Of a stretch of DNA of 45,942 bases, positions 8,991 through 16,147 are shown piece by piece (the first letter of the stretch is position 1; each line of letters starts with the position of its first letter). A program made the position numbers and the translations under genes. A model generated the notes under the pieces. The model saw only the letters and a list, made by a program, of their open reading frames with translations. It searched no databases and was not told the DNA's origin. Location: positions 1 to 45,942 of IMG/VR virus record IMGVR_UViG_3300020020_000068. The stretch is one strand, 5' to 3'. This DNA is from a virus.

Positions 8991-9209
8991 TCAAACACTA
9001 GAATAGATCGGGTCGATCCTCACCCGGATCTCTAACTCTATTCTATCGTCAGCTTTGACTGTAACATCGGTGTTCCAGGGCTGATGAACTCCGTTTATAA
9101 TCAAGCGCCGATCGAGGTCCTTGGTCGGCTTCATATGAAATGTTGCCGTTTCCTGGAATCCGTTCTCGGATGAGCACTCTATCGCATACATCTTGTATTC
9201 TATATTCAT
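8991..9209 (-). CDS. Small hypothetical protein, end of early operon
   Basis: A 72-residue product begins next to the stop of the helicase-like gene (TAGATG). The sequence is beta-rich, with alternating hydrophobic strands such as R-R-L-I-I-N-G-V and R-I-E-L-E-I-R-V-R-I, and no membrane segment. It is the last leftward gene; its stop codon overlaps a TACGTAT motif at 8985-8991. Function unknown. Confidence 0.6.
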   Translation of the reverse strand: MNIEYKMYAIECSSENGFQETATFHMKPTKDLDRRLIINGVHQPWNTDVTVKADDRIELEIRVRIDPIYSSV

Positions 9210-10439
9210 CTAACCCTCCAGTCTGATCTGTCGTGTGGTCGGCTTATAGCCTTGGAAGTTGTTGTCGGTTACGACAATCTCGAACATTCTTGACTTTACC
9301 ATGATCTCGATAATTTTCATGACTGCGTGTGCTGGGACCCGCTCGCGGAGAAAGTGAACCACGCGGTGCTCTGCAATAGGTTTCTTTTCTTTGGAATAGA
9401 GTGTCCATACGTAGTTCCAGGCCTCTTCCATCGCGGAGGAATCGCCCCCGCTGGTCATGGCCTTAAAGATGTCGGGCATGGAGGCCTCGGCCTCGATTAA
9501 CCAGTTGAGGGCTTCGCTGTAATCCTCGATCGTTATAATCTTGTCGCTGCGTCGCGACAAGGACGCAACCATGCACAGCTTCAACAGATGACTTATTCGC
9601 CGAGCATTGTACGATCGGAGCTTTATATGTTCCGGCTCCGGGCGACAGCCACCTGAAATCCAGGCCTTGATCGCGGTCGCGGCCGGAGTAGTAAAAGCCA
9701 ATCGACCAAACTCACTAGAAATGGTCTTAAGATCATGCAACAGATCAGTCTCCATTCGCTTCATAAAGCTAGACAGAGCCTCTTCTGCGAACGGATCTGG
9801 AACGACCTTATCGCCAGAATAGATAAGGATTGACCGCGAAATAAACCCTTGGTCCCAAGCGCCCGAGGGCATAACGTCGTGCAGATACGAAGGTGTGCAC
9901 GCCCCCAAGAGATTGACCTGAGGGTTCTTGATTTTGATCTTCAGGTCGCGCCCGCGACGCTTTTGCTCGATTGTAAAACCGTCGTATATGTCGGTCAAGT
10001 TGTTCATCAAGGTCGTTTCCCATGCTGGCACCAATACTCCAAGCTCACGAGAGAGGATGGTCAAAGAGTTGAACTCTGCGAAAGGTATTTCGCCGCGAAG
10101 GATAACGCGCCGGACTGCTTCGTGTAGGGCGTCGATCAGTGACGCCGCGGTCATATCAGTCGGGCCGATCATTAGATCAGGGACCTCCCGAATGATCCGT
10201 TCCCCTGCGTTAATGGCTACACCCTTTCCGACTCCAGGTGGACCCACTAAAAACACGTAAAGATTTGGATAAAGGTCCGAACCCATACTCCGGACCCATA
10301 TTTTTCGTTCCATTGCGGCAGCTACAAACGAGATTGCTGCCCACTTGCGCATAAGCGGCGGAGAAGGCAGAATCTCAGTGTATTCCAGGAACGATTCTAT
10401 CCAGCTGCCGAGTCTACGGGCTCCTCCCACCACGGTCAT
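9210..10439 (-). CDS. P-loop replication helicase-like ATPase (DUF3987-like)
   Basis: The 409-residue protein has a Walker A motif V-G-P-P-G-V-G-K-G (65-73) preceded by a conserved N-terminal region (E-S-F-L-E-Y-T near 15-21 and P-S-P-P-L-M-R-K-W near 25-33). A typical Asp/Glu second box follows (about 110-150). The C-terminal third is helical and winged-helix-like. This layout is seen in phage and plasmid replication ATPases often annotated DUF3987 or helicase, which lie beside polymerases. It overlaps the polymerase gene by 26 bases, so the two are probably co-translated. I infer that it loads or acts as the replicative helicase. No separate primase is seen in the genome. Confidence 0.65.
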   Translation of the reverse strand: MTVVGGARRLGSWIESFLEYTEILPSPPLMRKWAAISFVAAAMERKIWVRSMGSDLYPNLYVFLVGPPGVGKGVAINAGERIIREVPDLMIGPTDMTAASLIDALHEAVRRVILRGEIPFAEFNSLTILSRELGVLVPAWETTLMNNLTDIYDGFTIEQKRRGRDLKIKIKNPQVNLLGACTPSYLHDVMPSGAWDQGFISRSILIYSGDKVVPDPFAEEALSSFMKRMETDLLHDLKTISSEFGRLAFTTPAATAIKAWISGGCRPEPEHIKLRSYNARRISHLLKLCMVASLSRRSDKIITIEDYSEALNWLIEAEASMPDIFKAMTSGGDSSAMEEAWNYVWTLYSKEKKPIAEHRVVHFLRERVPAHAVMKIIEIMVKSRMFEIVVTDNNFQGYKPTTRQIRLEG

Positions 10440-11904
10440 CTGGATACTTCGCTAACCCGTTGGGATTGTCTTCTGTTTTATTTGCCCAGTTCCAGCCCAC
10501 TTTAACATCGACCGGAACACAGAAGACTCGTCCCCCCTCCAGTTCGATTGGGACTCGCATTGCCTCGAGCACTTGAGGAATGATCTCATTCTCTTTCTCC
10601 TCGGGGTATTGAATTAACAAAGAGTCGTGCCCTTGCATTAACAGCTGAGCGACACCAAGGTTCCATGTCTTGACCATAGCGTGGTTCATCTCGTCCGCGG
10701 TCATAGACTGGCCTAAAAAGGCTACGGCCTGTTTAAGAGTATCGTTCTCGTCGCGCTTGCCAAAGAACCAGCGCTTACGCAAGAGTGGCGTAACGAGATG
10801 GCCAGTCTCTATTAACTGGGTTTTAACCCACTCGTGGAGCTTGGGGATTGCTGGGAAGGTTCTGAAATAGAGTTCTTGGAACTCTTTGATGACCCCTTGC
10901 TCGATTTTAGTTTGTCGAGACATTTCGAAGGCTGAGCCCATGTAATTAGTACCATGTCCGAGCATCTTGCACATATGCCGTAGACTATGGTGCCGATAGT
11001 ATGGCTGTTCTGCGAGATCTCGATCGCCTTTGCGGTCCCCCGGCCAGGACAAACTGGGTCTCGACATCTTTGCAACTGTCGTGTGAAGGTCTCCCGACTC
11101 ACACGCATTGAGATAAAGGTCATCCCTGTAGACATTCCAACACAAAGCTCCTATGTTGCGGCTGTCAGCCTGTTCGAGGTCGATATTGGCGAATTTCATA
11201 CCAGGATCGGAGATAAATACTCGCCGAAGTCTTTCTTCAATATTCTGGAGATTTCCTCCAGATCCAAAATCGTTAAGGCTAGAAGAGAATCTGCCTGTTG
11301 TAGTGCCAGCAATGTTATAGCTCGTCCTGACTCGGCCGTCGGAGTCAACTTCTGTCTCAAGGACTGATATCTTTTTGCCGATGTCTCTAAGAGCGAGGAT
11401 ATGACTAATAATTGGGTAAGCGATAAAGTGAGATTGGAGTCGTTCGAGGGCTTCGCGATTAACTGTTCTGACAAGCGCACCTCGTTCGTTTCTCTTTCGG
11501 ATTTCAGGCAATCTAATGACATCATATAGAAGAGTCGCGACCAGATTATTGGATCGCCAAGCTTTAGTTTTTCCAGAGTCTTTGAAGGCAGTATAACCTG
11601 CCCCTTCCCAAACGATATTTCGAAGTTGCTCTTCAAGTCTTTCAGTGTCGTTTCGATAGTCAACGATGGCTCTTTGACGTTCTCGTTCATCGATTAGGAC
11701 TCCTCTCATGTTCATCTCAAGCACGGGCGCTTGAAGCGCCCGGCTGAGGTTGTAAGTGCCGCCAGTCAGATTATCCAACTGGGGCAGGGTGGCCTCGAGA
11801 ACCTCCAACGTGACGCAGCAATCGAGGCCATTGTATATCCAGAGCTTCTCCGTCTCAGACTTTAACGTGTCCGGACGGAGAAGATCTGTACGGGTGGTTT
11901 TCAC
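10414..11904 (-). CDS. Family A DNA polymerase, C-terminal part (Exo III plus palm/fingers)
   Basis: This 496-residue protein starts at GTG, overlapping the upstream stop (GTGA). Motif A (I-D-L-E-Q-A-D, Asp242), T-G-R-F-S-S near 203, N-L-Q-N-I (218-222), motif B (R309, K313, Y321) and motif C (Q-G-H-D-S, Asp427) are present and in family A order. Motif C has Ser where many members have Glu. The first 30 residues hold Y24-x3-D28 (W-I-Y-N-G-L-D-C-C), the Exo III motif that normally closes the 3'-5' exonuclease. Exo I and Exo II are absent here; they are in the upstream gene at 12732-13757. So this is the second half of a split polymerase. The two proteins probably associate to give a proofreading enzyme. 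Confidence 0.9.
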   Translation of the reverse strand: MKTTRTDLLRPDTLKSETEKLWIYNGLDCCVTLEVLEATLPQLDNLTGGTYNLSRALQAPVLEMNMRGVLIDERERQRAIVDYRNDTERLEEQLRNIVWEGAGYTAFKDSGKTKAWRSNNLVATLLYDVIRLPEIRKRNERGALVRTVNREALERLQSHFIAYPIISHILALRDIGKKISVLETEVDSDGRVRTSYNIAGTTTGRFSSSLNDFGSGGNLQNIEERLRRVFISDPGMKFANIDLEQADSRNIGALCWNVYRDDLYLNACESGDLHTTVAKMSRPSLSWPGDRKGDRDLAEQPYYRHHSLRHMCKMLGHGTNYMGSAFEMSRQTKIEQGVIKEFQELYFRTFPAIPKLHEWVKTQLIETGHLVTPLLRKRWFFGKRDENDTLKQAVAFLGQSMTADEMNHAMVKTWNLGVAQLLMQGHDSLLIQYPEEKENEIIPQVLEAMRVPIELEGGRVFCVPVDVKVGWNWANKTEDNPNGLAKYPDDRGGRSP

Positions 11905-12155
11905 TTGGTATGCTCTACCTGAGACGCGAGAAGCGTCAGTTGTTTCGCGACGTTATCGTAGTAGTTGGCCAATGCCTGGGCCTCTTGAATAGCACTGGCC
12001 AGGGCCAAGTTGAGTTGGCCTTTGGCCGCAACCACTCCAGGGGACTGGCTACGGGTCCCTCTGACCTGTTCCACTGCCAGCTCTCTGTAGGGATATTGCT
12101 CTTCGGCCCGAGGTGTGTTTGTTACATAGTCTCTCTCGCTAGAAACATCGTTCAT
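11901..12155 (-). CDS. Small hypothetical protein within the split polymerase locus
   Basis: The 84-residue product has a polar N-terminus and a long Ala/Leu/Gln helix (about residues 40-80, containing L-A-L-A-S-A-I-Q-E-A), so a helical bundle or coiled coil is likely. The ribosome-binding site is the recurrent GGAGAGTCCA motif, one base from the ATG. The stop overlaps the GTG start of the polymerase half (GTGA), which supports translational coupling. No known domain is recognised. Confidence 0.65.
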   Translation of the reverse strand: MNDVSSERDYVTNTPRAEEQYPYRELAVEQVRGTRSQSPGVVAAKGQLNLALASAIQEAQALANYYDNVAKQLTLLASQVEHTK

Positions 12156-12156
12156 T

Positions 12157-12166
12157 TGGACTCTCC
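12157..12166 (-). promoter_or_regulatory. Extended ribosome-binding motif GGAGAGTCCA
   Basis: One of eight leftward sites with GGAG(AG)TCCA directly before a start codon; here one base before the 84-residue gene. The part after GGAG is conserved beyond what Shine-Dalgarno pairing needs. Confidence 0.6.
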
Positions 12167-12429
12167 TATTTGATGTGTTCGTTGAAGTACTTACCTATCG
12201 AAGGCGCGCTGATGAAGTCTTTATAGAGTTCCTTACTTCCAGGATAGTCGTGGGTTGTTCCGTCTCTCCGAAACGTGACAGTGATAACCTCGTCTTTCCA
12301 AGCGATGTTGGAAATCGCCGAGCTTGAGACGTTGGTGGACTCGGGCTGTTCGCCCTCTTCGTCCGGGCTGAGAGCCCGCTTGACAGCGGCCGTGCCCGCG
12401 ATACGGGCTATGCTGGGACCTATGGTCAT
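12166..12429 (-). CDS. KTSC-domain protein
   Basis: The 87-residue product ends in a KTSC-like domain: S-S-S-A-I-S-N-I-A-W near residues 34-43, strands V-I-T-V-T-F and T-H-D-Y-P-G, then S-A-P-S-I-G-K-Y-F-N-E-H-I-K at the C-terminus, which matches the K-[G/Y]-x-Y-F-N-x-x-I family signature. KTSC domains are small and occur alone or fused to lysyl-tRNA synthetase, with no settled role; RNA or nucleotide binding has been suggested. Here the gene sits between the two polymerase halves, which makes a link to the polymerase worth testing. Confidence 0.75.
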   Translation of the reverse strand: MTIGPSIARIAGTAAVKRALSPDEEGEQPESTNVSSSAISNIAWKDEVITVTFRRDGTTHDYPGSKELYKDFISAPSIGKYFNEHIK

Positions 12430-12431
12430 TA

Positions 12432-12731
12432 TTACCTCTCATTGTCTAATTCAGCGGAACGCTCATCATAGCCGCGCATAAGGGCATTTGCGAACCATGT
12501 TAGCATCTCACCTTCCGGTACACTACAGTCTGTGTGGATTTTGCAGAACGCCTCGGCCCAATCACGGGCGTCGAAGGATGGCAGCGGCCAGTCTGCGCGT
12601 TCCCTTAGTTCCAAGTCGGCATGGACAGCCTCGTAGTCCGCGTGATCACTGTTCATGATGATCGGATAGCCTTTCGTCGGCGGGTTCAGCCTGACCCAAG
12701 TCTGTCCGTCGATAACTCTCTGTTCACTCAT
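12432..12731 (-). CDS. Hypothetical protein within the split polymerase locus
   Basis: A 99-residue acidic protein with several Trp residues (W12, W43, W58, W78) and no recognised domain. The start has an AAGGAGGACTAA site and lies directly after the stop of the UDG-exonuclease gene. It is the first of three small genes that separate the two polymerase halves. Compact spacing with neighbours argues for a real gene, not intronic filler. Confidence 0.6.
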   Translation of the reverse strand: MSEQRVIDGQTWVRLNPPTKGYPIIMNSDHADYEAVHADLELRERADWPLPSFDARDWAEAFCKIHTDCSVPEGEMLTWFANALMRGYDERSAELDNER

Positions 12732-13757
12732 TTAGTCCTCCTTCTTGATGGTTGTCTTGTGTTTCATTCTCACTGTGAGCTTCCACGCCGCCTCGTCTGT
12801 ATAGACCGTACCCAGATAAGCGAGTCCTTTAGGGCTTTCTGGTTGGAGGGCATGGTGGAGTAACATGGTGTCGTGCAGGGCACTCCGTACTGGTATGCCA
12901 TAACCACGCCACAGTCGATGTATATCGAAAAGCCCATTCTGGAACACTTTGGGAACGTCGGAGTCAAGAACATTTCTCACCCAGCTCCATGCTTCAATCT
13001 CGGCCTCGAGCGAGCCCCAATAGGAGGCATGGGGCTTGCGCAAGTCCTCGAAAGGGACAACTAGGGCCACATCCGTGGCCGGTGCAAAGCCAATGCAGGT
13101 TATCTGGTTGTCTCTGGTTTCGATGTCAACTGCCATCATCCGCGAGCGGCGGATGAACTTTTCCTCGAACCAAGCCAGTTCATGGAGAAGCGGCTCGGTG
13201 TAGACTACCCGTATGGGCCTTCGGACCTCTGGGAACTCCGCTTCTCGCTTGGCTTTTTGGAGGTCGAGGACGGTGACGTGTCGGGACTCATATCCTCCCT
13301 GGAGGATGTAACTAGGGTGGTAGGTTGGGAGGACCTTAAGTCCTGGGATAACTGGAGATTCAGAAACGGCACCCCGAAGCTTCGATACTCGACCGTCCCG
13401 AAGTAGAGCCCAGGAGGCAGTTCCCCCAAGAGCGACCGCAATGTTTGGCTTAACCGCTCTAAGTTCTGCGTAGAGTCGTTCGAGTTCTCCGAGATACTCA
13501 TCTCGAATGTATTTACCACTTGATAGGGATGGTAGGACATGACGAACCTCTTTCTTGGTTGCACATAGATTGTCGATCTTGTTTGTAGGCTTTGGACGCA
13601 GGTTGAACACATTCGTCAAGAAACATTCGTGCCGGGCGATACCAGCGTCTTTAAGCATCGAGTTCAGCTGCCATCCCGCCGGGCCTACAAAGGGCATACG
13701 CTCACGTTCTTCGTGCTCGCCCCAGGCCTCGCCGACGAGGGCGATCTTTATGGCCAT
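12732..13757 (-). CDS. UDG-like domain fused to first part of 3'-5' exonuclease (split polymerase, N-terminal half)
   Basis: Residues 1-170 resemble the uracil-DNA glycosylase superfamily, family 4/UdgX-like: G-E-A-W-G with P-F-V-G-P-A-G (9-28), L-T-N-V-F-N-L-R-P (48-56), A-V-A-L-G-G (107-112) and Y-H-P-S-Y (146-150). The N-terminal C-x-x-C of classical iron-sulfur family 4 enzymes is missing. Residues 200-341 are a DnaQ-like exonuclease fragment with Exo I (D211-x-E213) and Exo II (N274, D278), then H-D-T-M-L-L-H-H. The chain ends at D341, before Exo III, which is found at the start of the gene at 10414-11904. The expected role is uracil recognition or excision plus proofreading in replication. 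The 10-base overlap with the upstream HTH gene and its ATG support the start. Confidence 0.85.
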   Translation of the reverse strand: MAIKIALVGEAWGEHEERERMPFVGPAGWQLNSMLKDAGIARHECFLTNVFNLRPKPTNKIDNLCATKKEVRHVLPSLSSGKYIRDEYLGELERLYAELRAVKPNIAVALGGTASWALLRDGRVSKLRGAVSESPVIPGLKVLPTYHPSYILQGGYESRHVTVLDLQKAKREAEFPEVRRPIRVVYTEPLLHELAWFEEKFIRRSRMMAVDIETRDNQITCIGFAPATDVALVVPFEDLRKPHASYWGSLEAEIEAWSWVRNVLDSDVPKVFQNGLFDIHRLWRGYGIPVRSALHDTMLLHHALQPESPKGLAYLGTVYTDEAAWKLTVRMKHKTTIKKED

Positions 13758-13948
13758 TTAGGTAGACTCTCAATGAACCGCTTCATACTTGCGGTGGTTA
13801 TACGAGACTGTTTAGGTCCAGTCTTAACAAGATGGAGCTTGCCCTCACGGACTAACTCATAGAGTTTGGTGTGTCTAATACTGAGTTTGGCACATGCCTT
13901 TGCGGTTGACATAAGTGCTGGTTCAAGTTCCTGTTCGATCTTGCGCAT
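13748..13948 (-). CDS. Excisionase/MerR-type helix-turn-helix protein
   Basis: This 66-residue protein has the pattern of the excisionase family winged-helix domains: T-A-K-A-C-A-K-L-S-I-R-H-T-K-L-Y-E-L-V near 15-33, then G-K-L-x-x-V-K-T-G-x-x-x-S-R-I. Such proteins bind DNA as regulators or recombination directionality factors. No integrase is present, so a regulatory role is more likely than excision. The start has a GAGGAG site; it overlaps the stop of the methyltransferase gene and the start of the polymerase half. Confidence 0.75.
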   Translation of the reverse strand: MRKIEQELEPALMSTAKACAKLSIRHTKLYELVREGKLHLVKTGPKQSRITTASMKRFIESLPKWP

Positions 13949-15251
13949 GATTGATCAACTCCTCTGCTTTTCTTAGGCTGCGGAATTTGGTGAGGGCTTC
14001 TCGGGCTCGGTCGGCAAACTCCATCTTAAGTTCGAGCCCCAGGACATGCTTAGCACCGAGGCTTTCTGCCGCTCGCAACGCACTTCCAGAACCACAGGTG
14101 GGGTCAAGCATAACTGTATTCGAGTCAACCAGCATCGAGAAGAAATGCCGCAGCATAGGTTCCGGTTTTTCAGACATGTGGCGTTCTCTAACTGTTGGAG
14201 CCGCATAAGCATTTGCAACAGCTCGGACAATCTTTCGATCTCCTCTAGCTCCAATAAAACAGGTCTCGTACACTTGACGCGGACCGCGCTCGGGGTCAGG
14301 GATAATTCCAGCGCCATCTGATTTCATCCATATGAGAGGTTGAGGGTTGATGTCCCAGCCCATCTTCTCAAGGGCTCGGGCGGTCGGTTCGTAGAGTCGA
14401 TTGTCACCTTTCCGCATGGCAAACCAGAACATTAAGTGTGCCGATGGAGTGCAAATCTTCTTCGTTGCCGTGTGGAGCGCTTCGATGAGCGCTTCCCACG
14501 TTTCTTTTGTATCTTCGTAGCCTCCATGCGCTGTTGCACCACCTTGGTTAAAGGTGTCAGCACCGACTCCGTAGGGGAAATCACAGTGTATAAAGTTAAA
14601 TCGGGGCGCAATATGACCGTGTACCCATTGCTTAAAGTCCACATTAAGGACGGAGTCTGGAGGCGCGGCCTCCTCGTTCCCTTCTCGGACACCGATCGTC
14701 TCCTTCATTTTGCTGAGGGCCTGCTCGTCCTGACGTTCTCGGGCGCGCCTTACGATACCCTCGGCGGTTGAGAACTTGGGGGCCTCGGTAACCATTTTGT
14801 TGCCCTTGGCAAGCTCCTCGGCGACGTAGAGCATGTCGCGAGTTTGCCGCTCTGATAGACCAATGGCAGTGCCGGTATCGGCAGCTATCCACTCGAATTC
14901 TTGGCCCTGCCGTAGAAGATGATACTCTCGAACGGCTCGACATTGGTCCTGCCAAGTGATGTCCTTCCGCTTGATGTTCTCTTCGAGTTCTATTGCCTGG
15001 AGTCGTTCAGGCTCGACCTCATCGACATACTGCGCGGCAATCGAGGTCCACCCAAGGCGCTGACAAGCGCTGAGTCGTCGTTCGCCCGCAACGAGTTCGT
15101 GCTTTCGTGTTATAACGATCGGGTGAATGAGGCCGAGCCGGCTGATTGACTCGGCCAGTTCAGAGATCGCAACGAGATCACGCCGCTGTCGGTTCTCTCG
15201 ATCAACGAGGATCGAGGATACTAAGACATGGTGGAAGCTGCCAGAGGTCAT
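13923..15251 (-). CDS. ParB-like domain fused to DNA adenine/cytosine-N4 methyltransferase
   Basis: The start at 15251 is preferred because its ATG follows the upstream stop after one base; a longer form from 15296 is possible but has no ribosome-binding site. The product is about 442 residues. The first 110 form a ParB/Srx-like domain (L-V-A-G-E-R-R-L-S-A-C near 53-63). A short helical segment follows, then a methyltransferase with a catalytic motif C-D-F-P-Y-G (about 223-228) and an AdoMet motif L-D-P-T-C-G-S-G-S (near 388). This arrangement, in which the catalytic motif precedes the AdoMet motif, is that of beta-type enzymes. ParB-methyltransferase fusions are frequent in phages and protect DNA from restriction. 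The target site is not predictable. Confidence 0.85.
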   Translation of the reverse strand: MTSGSFHHVLVSSILVDRENRQRRDLVAISELAESISRLGLIHPIVITRKHELVAGERRLSACQRLGWTSIAAQYVDEVEPERLQAIELEENIKRKDITWQDQCRAVREYHLLRQGQEFEWIAADTGTAIGLSERQTRDMLYVAEELAKGNKMVTEAPKFSTAEGIVRRARERQDEQALSKMKETIGVREGNEEAAPPDSVLNVDFKQWVHGHIAPRFNFIHCDFPYGVGADTFNQGGATAHGGYEDTKETWEALIEALHTATKKICTPSAHLMFWFAMRKGDNRLYEPTARALEKMGWDINPQPLIWMKSDGAGIIPDPERGPRQVYETCFIGARGDRKIVRAVANAYAAPTVRERHMSEKPEPMLRHFFSMLVDSNTVMLDPTCGSGSALRAAESLGAKHVLGLELKMEFADRAREALTKFRSLRKAEELINHAQDRTGT

Positions 15252-15252
15252 T

Positions 15253-15609
15253 TCAGGGCGTCCGTGCGAGACTATGAAAGCGTATACGGTGCTCATCTGA
15301 ACAGAATTCAGCGTCTACCCGACGACCAGTTCCTGGTCCCGCTTCGAACCACTCATTACAGTGACGGCATTGCTTACCTTTGATTCCACCGTAAATCCGC
15401 ACTTCCCTCGGTGCAGTTAACGGTATGGTTGGCGGGGATTCCCCGTGAGCCATATGATTATCTGTCCATTCCCCACACCAGTCCTGATCTACATTTACAA
15501 GAGGGAAATGCGTCGTAGGGTGTGGCGGTCGCCTTCGACAAAGACCTCTGAACGGCGCAACAGGTCCATATAGCTCGACGTAGATGCATTCTCTACAGCG
15601 TTTAACCAT
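15253..15609 (-). CDS. Zinc-ribbon-like protein with two cysteine pairs
   Basis: The start at 15609 is chosen for its strong AAGGAGAG site; a longer reading from 15690 would place that site and a strong hairpin inside coding sequence. The resulting 118 residues contain C-R-E-C near the start, then C-R-R-R and a single C-G in the first half, and C-R-H-C with E-F-C-S-D-E-H in the second half, consistent with two zinc-binding units. The second unit resembles the C-x-x-C-...-F-C-S-x-x-C/H pattern of small zinc fingers. The gene also contains one copy of the 31-nt hairpin (15424-15454) in antisense. Function unknown. Confidence 0.65.
   Translation of the reverse strand: MVKRCRECIYVELYGPVAPFRGLCRRRPPHPTTHFPLVNVDQDWCGEWTDNHMAHGESPPTIPLTAPREVRIYGGIKGKQCRHCNEWFEAGPGTGRRVDAEFCSDEHRIRFHSLARTP
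15424..15454 (+). repeat. 31-nt hairpin repeat, copy A
   Basis: First of three related 31-nt elements with the shape stem-GG mismatch-stem-triloop. Here the loop is ATT and two pairs are G-U type if the plus strand is read as RNA. It lies inside the zinc-ribbon gene, antisense to it. Confidence 0.6.
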
Positions 15610-15628
15610 TTCACTCTCCTTGGGTTGT

Positions 15629-15662
15629 GGCCGGGAGGAAGGTCTCACACACCCTCCCGGCC
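15629..15662. other. Strong intergenic hairpin
   Basis: A perfect 10-bp stem (GGCCGGGAGG paired with CCTCCCGGCC) around a 14-base loop lies between the stop of the SSB-like gene and the ribosome-binding site of the zinc-ribbon gene. There is no T-run on the leftward side, so it is more likely an RNA-processing or attenuating structure than a classical terminator. Confidence 0.55.
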
Positions 15663-15692
15663 CTCTAACCATGTAGTCCAGGGAGTCCAAAC

Positions 15693-16145
15693 CTAGACCT
15701 TCATGGTCGAGTCGATCCGATGAAATACACGCTTGCCGTCTTGTGAAATCTCATGTCGGAGCTTCACAAGGACCTGTTTGCCGGGAGCCTCGGCCTCGAG
15801 TTCCCTAACGCCCTTCTCGCCCCCGTCATCAGAGATACCGAGGTGATCGACGAGGAACTCTTTATAACGATAGAGCGACTCCTCGGTCAGGTAGAAGGCA
15901 GCGCCTGCGCCCTGACCAGTGATGAGCTTACCAACCACCTGGGCTTCAGCCGCCTGTCCAGCATCTACATCCCCCATAGGGGCCATGATCTTGAACTTGT
16001 ACGTGCGGCACGGAGTCTTTTTCTGTGAGGACTCTTCGGGCGTCGGCGGACCGTCCACCAGACAGTGATAGGTGCCAACTGGATAGGGCTGGGGCGGTTT
16101 GATTTCGGATGACTTACGGTTCAAGAGTTCTTCGAAGTTAGCCAT
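15693..16145 (-). CDS. SSB-like / DUF2815-DUF669-type protein candidate
   Basis: A 150-residue protein with an N-terminal F-E-E-L-L motif, a strand-rich core (V-G-T-Y-H-C-L-V, R-T-Y-K-F-K-I-M, K-Q-V-L-V-K-L-R-H) and a loop with a charged middle. Phage proteins that start 'M-x-F-x-E-L' and have this layout often lie beside Sak4-type recombinases and are taken as single-strand-binding proteins. The neighbour two genes upstream is a Sak4-like ATPase, which supports that reading. It lacks the acidic tip typical of bacterial SSB, so the call is by context. Confidence 0.5.
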   Translation of the reverse strand: MANFEELLNRKSSEIKPPQPYPVGTYHCLVDGPPTPEESSQKKTPCRTYKFKIMAPMGDVDAGQAAEAQVVGKLITGQGAGAAFYLTEESLYRYKEFLVDHLGISDDGGEKGVRELEAEAPGKQVLVKLRHEISQDGKRVFHRIDSTMKV

Positions 16146-16147
16146 GA

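Noticed and set aside
11904-12731. Group I intron interrupting the polymerase
   Set aside because: The gap is filled with tight, overlapping genes that have ribosome-binding sites, and I see no intron core; kept as something to test, not as a call.
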